NCBI GenBank assembly: GCA_947685225.1
Contig: CANTUV010000024.1
Span: forward strand, 20,106,001 to 20,170,000
Source of the DNA: Garcia nutans
Taxonomy: Eukaryota > Streptophyta > Magnoliopsida > Malpighiales > Euphorbiaceae
Reading direction: 5' to 3'
Length of the DNA: 64,000 nt
The notes beneath the pieces were generated by a model. That model was given only the letters and a program-made list of their open reading frames with translations, made no database searches and had not been told where the DNA came from. Position 1 is the first letter of the stretch. Each line of letters begins with the position of its first letter. Below, one piece after another: positions 1 to 9,987 of this stretch. Position numbers and translations under genes: made by a program.

Positions 1-611
1 AACTACCTTCCTGGAGCTGGTCTTGGAAAGGGTAAGGCCGGTTTGACAAAGCTGCCATATTTTAAAACTCAAACTTCCAAGAAAGGGTTGGGATATGATG
101 AAGACCATAATGTCCAGCAAAAGAAGAGTGAGAAGATGAGCTTCCCACCACTTGAAAAGATCTTTGTCAAAGCTCCAAATATGGGACCATTCCAAGGAAA
201 GCCCGAGCCAATCATGTTCATGGGAAAGTTAATCCCAGGTTTTAAAATTTTTGCAGATGTTGCCGAGCTAGTGGAGCAAGTAAAGAAAGAGCTCACCCTG
301 CCAGCCAATAAAGAATCCAATCCAGAAGAAAAGAAGGAAGCTGTCCTGAAAGCCGAGAGACTTCGGAGGAGATTGCTGCCCTGGTTGAAGAAAAGTTTGA
401 AGACATCCTGCCTTATGATTTTGAGAACAATGATTTTTATTTTTATTTTAATTTGTCTGATTTGTATGAGGATGATGATGTTTTCTTTTCCAAAATGAAT
501 GCAATAAAGTCTGATTTTGCTTACTTGTGTGATGTTTCTCCTGATGGTTGCATATATTCAAATAGCAGTTACATGAGCATCTTTAATACTAATTCTGTTA
601 ACACACAATAA
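1..611 (+). pseudogene. Z: remnant of Tat-lineage gag-pol upstream of RT
   Basis: This is the left edge of a Ty3/gypsy element that begins outside the window. The first about 40 codons read as a glycine-rich G-patch-like stretch (GAGLGKGKAG followed by KKGLGY), a motif often seen in the gag-pol linker of plant Tat-lineage elements. A lysine/glutamate-rich linker follows. The frame open from base 43 is lost near base 355, where the homologous reading shifts (ETSEEIAALVEEKFEDILPY continues in the frame used by RT). That frame runs on through an acidic, asparagine-rich linker to a TAA stop at 609-611. The one frameshift and one stop show it is not functional. Family placement rests on the RT and second RNase H downstream. 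Confidence 0.7.
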
Positions 612-2129
612 TTAAATTTGGGAACAATCAAAAATCCTAAAAATATTAGCATAGCATCCGACCTTACTCTTGATGAGAGAGAGAGATTTGAAAAAATATT
701 CAAAAAATATGAAGAAGTGTTTGCTTGGTCTTATGAGGATGTGCCTGGAATAGATCGAGACATATCTGAACATCTTATTCCTACTTACACTTACATGAAA
801 CCTGTCAAACAAAAACTTAGGCGATTAAGATCTAAGTGGGCTGAATTGATTAAAGAAGAGGTCACTTAACAAATACAAGTGAAGTTCCTTGAAGTGATAG
901 AATATCCAGATTGGCTAGCCAACATAGTACCTCTGCCAAAGAAAGATGGAAGAATAAGGGTCTGTGTGGATTATAGAGATTTAAACAAGGCTTCCCCTAA
1001 AGATGATTTTCCTTTACCTCATATAGATGTTCTCATTGATAGTGCAACCTCTAGCGTGCTACACTCATTTGTAGATGAATTTTCTGGATACAACCAAGTG
1101 TTAATGGCCCAAGAGGATAAAGCCAAAACTGCTTTCATTACTACATGGGGTATATTTTGTTATAGAGTAATGCCGTTCAGCTTAAAGAATGCTGGAGCAA
1201 CCTACCAAAGGATGGCCACCACACTATTTCATGACATAATGCACAAAGAAGTTGAAGTAAATGTTGATGAAATGATGGTGAAATCGGATACAAGGGAACA
1301 ACACTTTCAAAACTTAGAATTATTCTTCGATAGAGCATTGAAATATAAGCTAAGATTAAACCCAAAGAAGTGTGTGTTCGGAGTTACCTCAGGTAAATTA
1401 TTGTGACATGTGATTGGTTCGAATGGCATTGAGATTGATCCTAACAAAGTTAAAGCAATCAGGGATATGGCAGCCCCTAAGACGGAGAGAGAAGTTCGGA
1501 GATTCATTGGTAAATTGCAATACATTAGTAGATTCATAGCAAAGCTCATAACAGTCTGTAAGCCTATCTTCAAATTGCTTAGAAAGAATCAGCCAGTCCT
1601 ATGGAATAAAGAGTGTCAAAAGGCCTTTGAGTGAATAAAAGAGTATTTGTTGAATCCACCTATTTTAATACTACCTAAACCCGACAAACATCTATTACTA
1701 TACTTAGCAGTAGAAGAAGAGTCAATAGGAGCCATGCTAGCCCAAGCAGATGAGTCAGGGATTGAGCATGCAGTTTACTATTTGAGTAGAAAGCTCCTAC
1801 CTTATGAAATTAAGTGTAGTATCATTGAAAAGACCTATATAGCCGTGGTTTGGTCTTCTAAGAAGTTGCGGCATTACTTTCAATCTTATAGTGTGCAAGC
1901 AATTTCCAGGTTGGATGCAATGAAGTACTTAAGGGAGACACCCTCTTTAATTGGGAAGTATGATCAATGGTTAATAATATTAGAAGAATTTGAGATTGAA
2001 TATGTAACCAAGAAAACAATCAAAGGTAGAGCAGTGGAAGAATTCCTGGCCCAACAACCATTACTAGATAGCGAAGAGGTAATCTTGGAATTTCCGGATG
2101 AACATTTAGAGGCAATTAAAGTACAAGGG
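612..2129 (+). pseudogene. Z: degenerate reverse transcriptase and RNase H (Tat lineage)
   Basis: One reading frame carries a Ty3/gypsy RT followed by RNase H. Recognisable blocks are VDYRDLNKASPKDDFPLPHID, the motif-A region VDEFSGYNQ, a palm block MPFSLKNAGATYQR, and the connection and RNase H region (LSRKLLPYE, then SKKLRHYFQSY). In-frame stops lie at 867-869 (TAA), 1404-1406 (TGA) and 1632-1634 (TGA, in a position normally tryptophan). The catalytic YVDD box reads N-V-D-E at 1260-1271, so the second metal-binding aspartate is lost. The wording of the RT blocks is typical of plant Tat/Athila-type elements rather than of the chromoviruses elsewhere in this window. The enzyme would copy element RNA to cDNA in virus-like particles; this copy cannot. 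Confidence 0.85.
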
Positions 2130-2288
2130 TGGAAAATGTATTTTGATGGAGCAGCTAATAGGAAAGGAGCAGGTTTGGATTTCTTTAAATGTCAAAATAC
2201 ATTTTCCAGAGGAATCGGAACAGAACCCAAATTATCCTTAGCAGCAAAGTCGACTGGCCCGATTGTCATCTCTCCAATGGGCAAGTGA
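2130..2288 (+). pseudogene. Z: start of a second (archaeal-type) RNase H, truncated
   Basis: The residues WKMYFDGAANRKGAG (2130-2174) match the first catalytic block of the additional RNase H domain that follows the ordinary RNase H in plant Tat-lineage elements. This supports placing Z in Tat. After base 2175 the frame stays open to 2288 but no longer resembles RNase H. No integrase is visible, so pol is truncated or replaced here. The sequence at 2222-2241 resembles a piece of the 67-bp minisatellite found further downstream. Confidence 0.6.
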
Positions 2289-2670
2289 AAAGTATGAGTT
2301 GTGTCCAACCATCATTCTGCAAGCACCTGGACTACGTTCCGATCTATCAGATACTCCTCGGATGGTAATTGTAAGATGAAGCTCTCAAAGCCGCAATCTC
2401 GGATAATCTGCCTTACTCGAGAAGGCGCTACATCATACAATTGTCAGGCTTTATAGATACACCCTCCGGCCTGAACAACGCAACGATCACGCTAACACGG
2501 AGCCAGGTAAGTTAACACCAGGTAAGTATATCATTATTCTATCTACTTAAATTAATATATTTTTCCTAAACTTTCTAAAAAATAGAAAAAATATAAATAA
2601 AAAAAAGAAAAAAATAATAACAGAAAAACGAAGAAAAGAAAAGAAAAGAAAACGAAGAAAAAATAATTAC
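2289..2670. other. unassigned sequence between Z pol and downstream block
   Basis: I recognise no family here. The first about 220 bp have a more mixed base composition than their surroundings and a partly open reading on the + strand that ends at two close copies of CAGGTAAGT (about 2507-2534), which look like splice donors. The rest is A-rich on the + strand (T/C-rich on the - strand) and would be the intron of the gene-like unit described next. Confidence 0.3.
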
Positions 2671-2799
2671 CGTGCTCTTTTGATTTGAACTACGATGAAG
2701 CAGCATTCCGGCTAGTAGACCTATATTTCCATCTTCATGATGCTGAATAAACTCCAATAACTCAGTATTAGAATGAGTTCCTGATCTTGAAGCATGCAT
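2671..2799 (-). CDS. possible first exon of an unrecognised small gene (43 codons)
   Basis: On the - strand a TATA-like CTATATAAAC (2896-2905) lies about 97 bases upstream of an ATG at 2797-2799. The ATG opens 43 codons (starting MHASRSGTHSNTELLEFIQH) that end exactly at a donor-like GTAATT. A long pyrimidine-rich stretch follows, as in a plant intron. I do not recognise the peptide. No convincing second exon was found. It could be a fragment of a DNA transposon or a captured gene piece in the truncated 3' part of Z. It may equally be chance. Confidence 0.3.
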
Positions 2800-2895
2800 T
2801 TTTTTTCTCAAAACTATATGTTAAATTTGAAAGAATTATAGTAATGAATGAACGAAATTAACGATGTTGCTGTGAATGAAATGAAGCAATCGTTC

Positions 2896-2905
2896 GTTTA
2901 TATAG
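2896..2905 (-). promoter_or_regulatory. TATA-like box before the 43-codon exon
   Basis: CTATATAAAC on the - strand, about 97 bases upstream of the ATG at 2799. Upstream of it on the same strand lies the TACTATTT repeat region. Assigned by sequence and spacing only. Confidence 0.35.
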
Positions 2906-2935
2906 AGGAACGGCAAAGAAAAAACAAAATTCAAA

Positions 2936-3115
2936 AAGTAAATTTTACTATTGATAAATAGTAAATTTTACAATTGATAAATAGTAAGTTACTATTTACA
3001 ATAATAAATTACTATTTACAAATAGTAGGTTACTATTTGCAATAGTAGGATACTATTTATAAATACTAGGTTACTATTTATGAATAGTAAATAGTACATA
3101 AACAGTGACTACACA
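2936..3115. repeat. irregular array of TACTATTT / AAATAGTA motifs
   Basis: About ten copies of TACTATTT or its complement AAATAGTA, often back to back as small palindromes, are spaced roughly 15-25 bp apart in very AT-rich DNA. Dense short motifs on both strands resemble the subterminal repeats of plant DNA transposons, and the array lies upstream of the TATA-like box on the - strand. No clear terminal inverted repeat was found. Confidence 0.55.
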
Positions 3116-3282
3116 GTAAATAAACAATGAATTCAATCATTCAATTTAATCATTCAAATACTTGCATGTATATAAATATTTTTTGCACTATTAAAATATT
3201 TTTACACGCTGGGGGCAAGGAGAAGATATGTGCATAAAAAATTAGCTAAATTTTTTGCAGATAATTTAATCTCTCTTAGCAC

Positions 3283-3905
3283 GGGTCCAGAACTCAAATT
3301 ATCCTTAGGTTTAGAACCTAAAATCTCTTTTAAGTCCAGAACTTAGCTTGGGTCCAGAACCCAAATTATCCTTAGGTCCAAAACCTAAAATCTCTTTTAA
3401 GTCCAGAACTTAGCTCGGGTCAAGAACCCAAATTACCTTTGGGTCAAGAACCTAAAATTCCTTTTAAGTCCAGAATTTAGCTTGGGTCCAGAACCCAAAT
3501 TATCCTTAGGTCCAGAACCTAAAATCTCTTCTAAGTCCATAACTTAGCTCGGGTCCAGAACCCAAATTATCCATAGGTCCAAAACCTAAAATCTCTTTTA
3601 TGTCCTTAACTTAGCTCGGGTCCAGAACCTAAATTACCTTTAGGTCCAGAACCTAAAATTCCTTTTATGTCCAAAACTTAGCTCGTGTCCAGAAGCCAAA
3701 TTATCCTTAGGTCCAAAACCTAAAATCTCTTTTAAGTCCAGAACTTAGCTCGGGTCCATAACCCAAATTATCTTTAGGTCCAGAACCTAAAATCTCTTTT
3801 AAGTCCAGAACTTAGTTCGGGTCCAGAACTCAAAATTACCCTTAGGTCCAGAACCTAAAATTTTTCTTGAGTCCAGAAATCAAACCTGGTCCAGAACCCA
3901 AAACC
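3283..3905 (+). repeat. 67-bp minisatellite (about 9 copies) in the 3' region of Z
   Basis: Tandem copies of a 67-bp unit, each made of three related sub-blocks around GTCCAGAAC (GGGTCCAGAACCCAAATTAT, then AGGTCCAGAACCTAAAATCT, then AAGTCCAGAACTTAGCT). Copies differ by scattered substitutions. The array ends about 80 bp before the 3' LTR. The reverse complement of the same unit, 68 bp long, occurs in element B at about 19100-19590, so the array is a family trait of these Tat elements. Confidence 0.9.
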
Positions 3906-3987
3906 TCAACCATCTTAATAAAATTAAGTCTTATTGTTTTTCACTATCTTTTACTAAAGTATCAGATCGTTCAAGCAGGTTGAAAAC
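3906..3987 (+). other. Z: PPT-proximal region
   Basis: This segment aligns by eye with the region next to the 3' LTR of element B (reverse complement of about 19026-19100). Both share AATTAAGTCTT, then TTCACT...TTTACTAAAG, then TCAAGCAGG. The PPT in B reads GCAGGGAGCAAAC; here it has decayed to GCAGGTTGAAAAC (3975-3987). Confidence 0.65.
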
Positions 3988-6162
3988 TATAGATCCTTAA
4001 TTTTTTACCAAATCCGGTCTGTTATTTCTTATATAGTCCAGAATAATTTTTGTGGTATTTTAGTTAAATAATATTTATTTTAGTATTTATTTTTTATAAT
4101 TTTTTAAAAAAATTATAATAATAAAAAATAATGATAAATAAAAATAAAAATCAGCGACGAATTTTTTCGTCGCCGAAAGTAATTGGTCAAAATGGCCTTG
4201 GGCCATTTCACCCACAAGAAGTGGCCTGGCAGCCCGCCAGCATGCCAATCCTCGCTCTCACCAAGCACAATTTCTTGCAGCCCGTCGCAAATTTCGCCAG
4301 CAAAATTTTTCCAACGCAATTTTTTTCCAAAACCAAATTCTATTTTGTTTCGGTTTTCTTTACCTAATTAATTATAGTTTTCTTAAACAATTAGAATTAA
4401 TCTTCTAAATTTCCTATAAATAACACTAAAAAACACAGAAAAAGGGAATGGACTTGGAGGACTATAACTTTGAATTTGGGACTTCGGATTTGAGAGGAAC
4501 AAGCAAAGCCATAAACAATTTATTGAAGGCAGCAACTTTGCCTTTGTCCTTGTTCATCCAAGAAGCAATTTTTGGTGGAACCAACGAACGAAGGTTTGAA
4601 TCTCTAATCTCTTTTTGTTTTATTTTCTTACAGTAGCTTCAATCACTGAAAATTAATAAATTGTTTCTTTTGATTCCAAAAACCTTAGAACCCTAATTTA
4701 TTTCTTTTAAACCTTAGAACCTTAAATCATTTCTTCTACTTACAAAAACCCTAAAAATTACTTTTCTGTTTCTTCAAAAACCTTAAAACCCTAAATTGTT
4801 CCTTCTATTTCAAAAAACCCTAAAAAAAATACTCTTTTGTTTCCAAAAACCTTAAATCGTTTTTCCTATTTCCAAAAGCTTTTAAAAACTCTAAACTGTT
4901 TTCTTTTAATTCTTTTCCAAAATTTCCAAATGTTTTGTTAAATATCCAAACTCTAAATTCACTTTACAGTTTCTAAAAATCACAATTACTTTATAAAACT
5001 CTAAACTATTTTCTCAAACTCCAAAACCAAAACAGTAAACCCCAAACCAGTTAATCTAAACCCTAAGTTTTCCTAAACCCTAATTCCCTCCAAACTAATA
5101 TGTAAACCCTAGTTTTCCTAAACCCTAATCCTTAAAACCTTATAAACCTAAACATTCAAACTCAATACAGTAAATCCAAAACAACAATCTAGTAATCAAG
5201 AGCTACAAACCTAATGTTTTAATATCCTAAAACCCTAATTTCATAATGTTACCCCTAAACCCTAATTTGATTCATGAAACCCTAATTCATTCCAATTTTC
5301 TAAAACCTTTATAGTAGGTTAAACAAATAACAATAATAATATCTTAAGATTCCAAAACCCTAAATATTAATTAAAGAACTTTAAATAGAAATAATAAACC
5401 TCAATTTGTATCTTTATTGGCTTTATTTTTAGATTTGATTATGTAGTCTAGAAAATACTTTGGTGGTTGATTTATTTAATTTCAATGCTTGATTTATTTA
5501 ATTTATCATGGATGAATGTTTATTATATATTTTTGATGAATGATTTATTTATGATGAATGGTTATTTACTTTTATCGATTTACTTTGATTTCCAGATGTT
5601 GTAAGAGGTATGTTTCCACTTTGTGGGTACCTCATTAGTTAAATATCATGTAATTTAAATATCTTTTATATTTTAAACCAATGTAAAGGACATGTTTCTA
5701 CCTTTTGGTGGGTGTCCTATTAGTTTAGACATGGATGATGTAAGGACATGTTTCCATCCTCGGATGGGTGTTTATTTATTTGTTTTGCTTGGACATTGCT
5801 TTAATTTTAATATAACGATACTTTATTTCGATTGTTGTGTGTAATATGGATAATATTATTATATTTAAGTATTTAATAATATTAAGATCTGTAAAGGAGG
5901 CCGGTTCTAATGAACCGGGCACTGTGGGGGTGCTAGGCCATTTCTCACTTTACCCACACGTACCCAACTTTCCAAACCCATTAGGGGGTTGGGGATTCCT
6001 TAGGAATCAAGTCATCCACCCCTTTCTTTTTCTCGGCCCGTCCGGGTGGTGAGTCCATTTTCTCTAGACTTAGGTCCGTGTTCTCAAAGGCCCCGAGCCT
6101 AAACAGTGTCGAAGTCGCAAGAACCATTCCACCGGGAGTGGGGACAAAATCCCTACTCACAG
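3988..6162 (+). mobile_element. Z: 3' LTR (Tat family, about 2.2 kb)
   Basis: Diverged homologue of the B LTRs (16766-19025 and 54796-56999), in the opposite orientation to B. It starts TATAGATCC (B: TGTAGACCC) and ends CTCACA at 6162. Best-conserved is the last 500 bp, including GGAGGCCGGTTCTAATGAAC and CCGAGCCTAAACAGTGTCGA. The first part is GC-rich near 4150-4300, then there are many irregular AACCCTAA/AACCTTA strings (4680-5390), matching TTAGGGTTTTA strings in the B LTRs. The flanking GTTTG (6163-6167) would be the right TSD; the left copy lies outside the window. Confidence 0.75.
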
Positions 6163-7465
6163 TTTGGGTAATGCAATTTGTTATGTATACATTAAAGATG
6201 GTATGTAAAGACATTGGTGATGATGATATTGATATAAATGAGATAATTGAGGCATTGTGCCTAGCTTGATCTTGAGAAAATGAGATAGATATTGATGATG
6301 GAATTATGAAAGAATTATGTGCCTAGAATGTTATTCAATTTTTAGAGTTTTGTATTTGGTGGCATGCCTAAGATATAATAGTCCCTTAAAGTTGGGTTGG
6401 GCTTTATCCTTGAAGCCTAGTTGGGATGTTACATGATGTAGCAGTCCCTTGAAGCTGGGTTGGGCCTAATCCTTGAAGCCTAGTTGGGATGTTACATATG
6501 AAGTTATCATCATTATAATTATGATTTGCCTTCGGGGCTAGACACATGGTGTCATCTTGGACCAAAGTAGTAACTCTGGGATTTGAATAGCATATTAGAT
6601 CCTTTTGGGCCCATGCTTTTGTTTGTTGTTTATGTGAATTATGAATTGTGGAATAATTGAGCAATATATTAAGATATAATGTTATTAGATATATGATGGT
6701 GATCATGGAATGATATGATCACAACACATATGTAAATTTCTGAAAAGGAATGTGGCTTAAGAAAATATGCTAAATGATGAGAAATGAATTATTGAAAGAC
6801 TTGAGCAGAGCTAAGTCTTGATATTGAAAATGAGATTATGGAAATATAATGTGATGTGTAATATATATATGGGTGTGGAAATTGTGTGTATTGTTTCATG
6901 ATAAGCCATTAAATTGTGGCTTATGTTAAAGATATATATAAATTATGAAATTAGGGAAACGATATGAAAAGTGCATTGAAAATGAAAAGCATGATGAGAA
7001 TATGATGATAAATGATGTTAGTAATGTGAGTATGATTTTCTATAATGCATGCATATGATATTTATACGTACTACTAAGCTTTTGAGCTTAGCGCGGTAGT
7101 GTAAATTGTGCAGGTGATTAGATAGTTGATCTAGGAGTCAAACAATTACACCACGAGAAGAGTAAGAGTATTTCGAGACCAACTAGAAGGTGGTGCATAC
7201 ATGTACAATTTATTATGCTGTATTTTGATAAAAATATATATGTACATAAGTGAATTTCGGAAACGACAATGTAATTTATAAATATGTTATATAATCAAAC
7301 GTATAATGGTTTTGTAAATGTTCTTTTATTAAAATATATAATTGTTATTGAAATAAGGTAAGGGATTTAAACAATACTGAAACGTGACATCCTTATATTT
7401 TATATACGTATTATATGTATACAGGGTATATGTTTAGTACTTATATAGAGTATATGGGTGTTACA
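6163..7465 (+). mobile_element. I: right part of a Tekay/Del-type LTR interrupted by Z
   Basis: This is homologous to the right half of solo LTR H (57000-59915). Shared phrases include CCACGAGAAGAGTAAGAGT, GAGACCAACTAGA.GGTG.TGCATACATGTA and TGACATCCTTATA, and it ends GGGTGTTACA at 7465. It carries the cross-family modules seen in all Tekay-type LTRs here: TTTTTAG/AGTTTTG (6340), a tandem motif of its own with GTTGGGATGTTACAT (6364-6498), ACCAAAGTAGTAACTCTG, and the paired hairpin. Its left part lies beyond Z, outside the window. The sequence right after it, CCATTCCACATGGGAGTGGG, is the end of a Tat LTR, so I was inserted into A's 5' LTR. Confidence 0.75.
7074..7113 (+). promoter_or_regulatory. 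paired hairpin motif in LTR I
   Basis: First stem CTAAGCT/AGCTTAG (7 bp, loop TTTG) at 7074-7091, then a weaker second stem GCGC...GTGC followed by AGGTGA. Homologous to the motif at 28617-28654. The innermost pair of stem 1 is T-A here and C-G in C, E and D. Confidence 0.6.
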
Positions 7466-7500
7466 CCATTCCACATGGGAGTGGGGGCAAAAATTCTGGG
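7466..7500 (+). mobile_element. A: last bases of the 5' LTR, PBS region deleted
   Basis: CCATTCCACATGGGAGTGGG and the following GGCAAAAATTC match the end of the B LTR (CCATTCCACCGGGAGTGGGG). Comparison with B then shows a loss of about 25 bp covering the LTR terminus and most of the PBS, after which CTGGGGATAAAAGAAGTTGA matches B's leader. Element A therefore has no usable PBS. Its own 5' LTR start is outside the window. Confidence 0.65.
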
Positions 7501-8510
7501 GATAAAAGAAGTTGATTCCGTTGGTCTTTTTATTATTTTATTCTTTCTTATTATGATATTATCCATTGCATCATTTAGATTGCATTGTGTGCGTGAGTTA
7601 GGATGCCTGTGTTGTGTTATGTAAGGAATACCATACTTTCACTCAAAGTATGGAGATCGAGGATGGTATAACCACTCATAGCCTTGTACCTTTTGGCATA
7701 TACTTGCTATGGGAGCCTAAGGCTTTCAACCCAAAGACTAAAGCTCATGTAATTGGCCTAGTTATTTTCCTTAGCTTTTACCTCAAATGCTTGTTGTTTG
7801 ACTATGATTGATATATCTTGGTTTGAACCATGGCTTAATTGGTTTGTTCTTTTTCTAATATGACCTACCTATATTGTAAGCTCAAAAATAATTCTTTTAC
7901 TTTAAGATCCAAAAGACCAAAACTATTTTTAAAATTTTTAAGAAGGTCTTTGGACATTAAAACCTTTTAAGATGGGTCAAAAATCTTTTTTTACCTTATG
8001 GCCCAAAGGTTTTTGCAACAAAATTATTTTTTATCAGAGATTATAAAGAGCTTACAAATATTTAGGTCAATTATGGAAATACCAAAAATCAATTGCGAGC
8101 CTAGCTTATGCTAAGAACTTTTAATCATGGGCTTGTTTTCGGCATGAATCACTAGTTACTTTTTCAAATAAGAAATCTATTTATGATGAACCTCTTAATT
8201 TTGTTTTAATCCAATATAGCATAAAAGCTATTTAAGTTGAGATTCAATGGATTAAAGCTTAATTAATGAAAATTATCATGGACCGACTTTTATGTTAAAA
8301 AATGAAATTATTGGTTAATTCGTCCGAGGGAATTTTTCGAAAATAAAATAGCCCATGTTGGTATTTCGTTGACCACATAGAAAAAGAGACTCACCATTCA
8401 TGTGTGGAAGTTATAAGGTTGGAAGAGACGTCCTAATTATATTTCTTTGCTTATTGTTTGTGCATACATGCATTGCATAACATATCATTAATCCTTTCTA
8501 GCTCACGGAC
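7501..8510 (+). other. A: leader between 5' LTR and gag
   Basis: Colinear with B's leader (54655-54777 joined to 24345-25060 across the E insertion), for example CGTGAGTTAGGATGCC and ACCTTTTGGCATATACTTGC. It holds a stretch (about 7614-7811) open for 65 codons that is also open in B at 24869-25066, but in A the full reading has no ATG at its start. I see no other gene in this stretch. Confidence 0.6.
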
Positions 8511-9987
8511 TTGGAGTACAGTAGTTCAAGAGAGTATGACAACCCTACCTACACCAGTGATGTAGAATCTAGCAGTGACTCAATTACCTTCTCATCAAGA
8601 GCAATGGAGCCCGAACAAATTCAAAGAATGGTTAACGATGCTATCAATGCCAAAATGGAAGAACTAAAGGAGGCCCTAGATGAGACTATGAAGAACCAAT
8701 TGGTTGCAATTTTAGGGAACAATACCGAGGCATCTGCTAGCACTAAGAAGTCTAAGGACAAAGGGAAGGCTAAGGTTGGTGAAGTGGCTTTTGATGATGA
8801 CAAGGTAATGATTGATGATGATGACTGGGAACAATACTTCCAAGACCCTCAAGATAAGAAGAAAGAGCCAAAAGTTGGGGAAAGAGCAACTGTCAAAAAG
8901 ACTGATACTTCTGATATCGAGAAGTTAATTGCCAATTTAGAAAAGAAGTTTGAAAAGAAGCTAAAAACTGAAGAAATGTCAGAGGTGGACAAGTTTTTCG
9001 AACAAGATGAGAATGTCCTTTATAAGTTCAAGATGCCTTCCTTCGCTAAGTATAATGGTACAAGAAATCTTCAGTTGCATGTTAAGCAGTACATCACTGC
9101 CATGCAGTCTACTAGAGCTACTAAGTCTCAAACTCTAAGGTACTTCATGCTTTCATTGGACCCTGTTGTCCGGAACTGGTTCAACACCTTAGATGATAGT
9201 ACTCAAAAGAGCTGGGATTCGTTATACAAGGCCTTCACTCAACAATATAGGTACAATGTTGAGTTGGAAGTTACCTTAATGGAAGTTGAGTCCATTAGAC
9301 AAAGGCCAAATTAGAATTTTGTGGACTATATGAAGAGATGGAGGAATAAGGCTGCATTGCTTAGGAAGAGGCCCGATGACTCTTATCAAATAAGGATGAT
9401 TGTGAGAGGGGTGTTGCCTAGTATTTGTGAAAGGATGTCTCATACACTCATTCGGGATTTCAAAGATCTTTTGCAAGCTAGTATGCAAATTGAAGATTGG
9501 GAAAGGGAGAAGAATTTATTTTTAGTAAGAAGGAGTGAGAAAGGGAACTACCAGTTGGGCAATCAAAGCTCGAAAAGAAAGTTAATGTTATTGTGACTGG
9601 TCAAGTAAATAGAAGACAATTTTTCAGATCTGGGGAAACCTTTTACTTGGGTTTTCAACAAGCTACAAAAGGAGGGACTATTACAACCATTGGCCCCTCG
9701 ACCTTTGCCAAATCCTTTACCCATAAAATTTGATACTAAGTCCTTTTGTCAATTTCATCAAACTCAAGGACATTAAAACTGATAGATGTACCCAATTGAA
9801 GCATGAGATTCAAGATCTAATGGATAGTGGTAAGCTTCCCAAGCCCAATAAGCCCAATACAAGGGACAATCCTCTGCCTAGGTTCAATAGAGTGCCACCA
9901 CCGGCAACCTTCATGGTAGGAAGAGGATTGGAGGAAGACTTTGTCTTATCCTCCTTTCAAAATGGGAGTATTAAAGTTGTGGAATAA
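8511..9987 (+). pseudogene. A: broken gag of a Tat-lineage element
   Basis: The retrotransposon gag (capsid) domain is recognisable in KFKMPSFAKYNGTRN, a run ending LSLDPVVRNWF, then LYKAFTQQYRYN, ending with a tail that includes NRVPPPATFMV. An acidic N-terminal region contains MEPEQIQRMV (the first ATG in this frame that matches B is at about 8604). An in-frame TAG at 9312-9314 replaces a glutamate that B keeps, TGA at 9594-9596 and frame changes follow, so the protein is broken. The Cys/His segment intact in B (CQFH...DNCMKLRHEI) is damaged here. No protease, RT or integrase follows: the element codes for capsid only. Confidence 0.85.

Noticed and set aside
3283..3905. Regular repeats that could suggest a CRISPR array
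   Set aside because: Units are directly adjacent without unique spacers, in a plant retrotransposon; this is a minisatellite.
4680..5390. Telomere-like AAACCCTAA strings (also TTAGGG strings at 17520-18240 and 55560-56280)
   Set aside because: They are irregularly spaced, not a tandem 7-bp array, and form part of the Tat LTRs present in several copies; not an interstitial telomere.
5981..6214. Open frames on both strands near 5837-6269, with counterparts at 16826-17147 and 54885-55218
   Set aside because: They fall in the conserved terminal part of the Tat LTR, which is GC-richer and has few stops; frames are not preserved consistently between the three copies.
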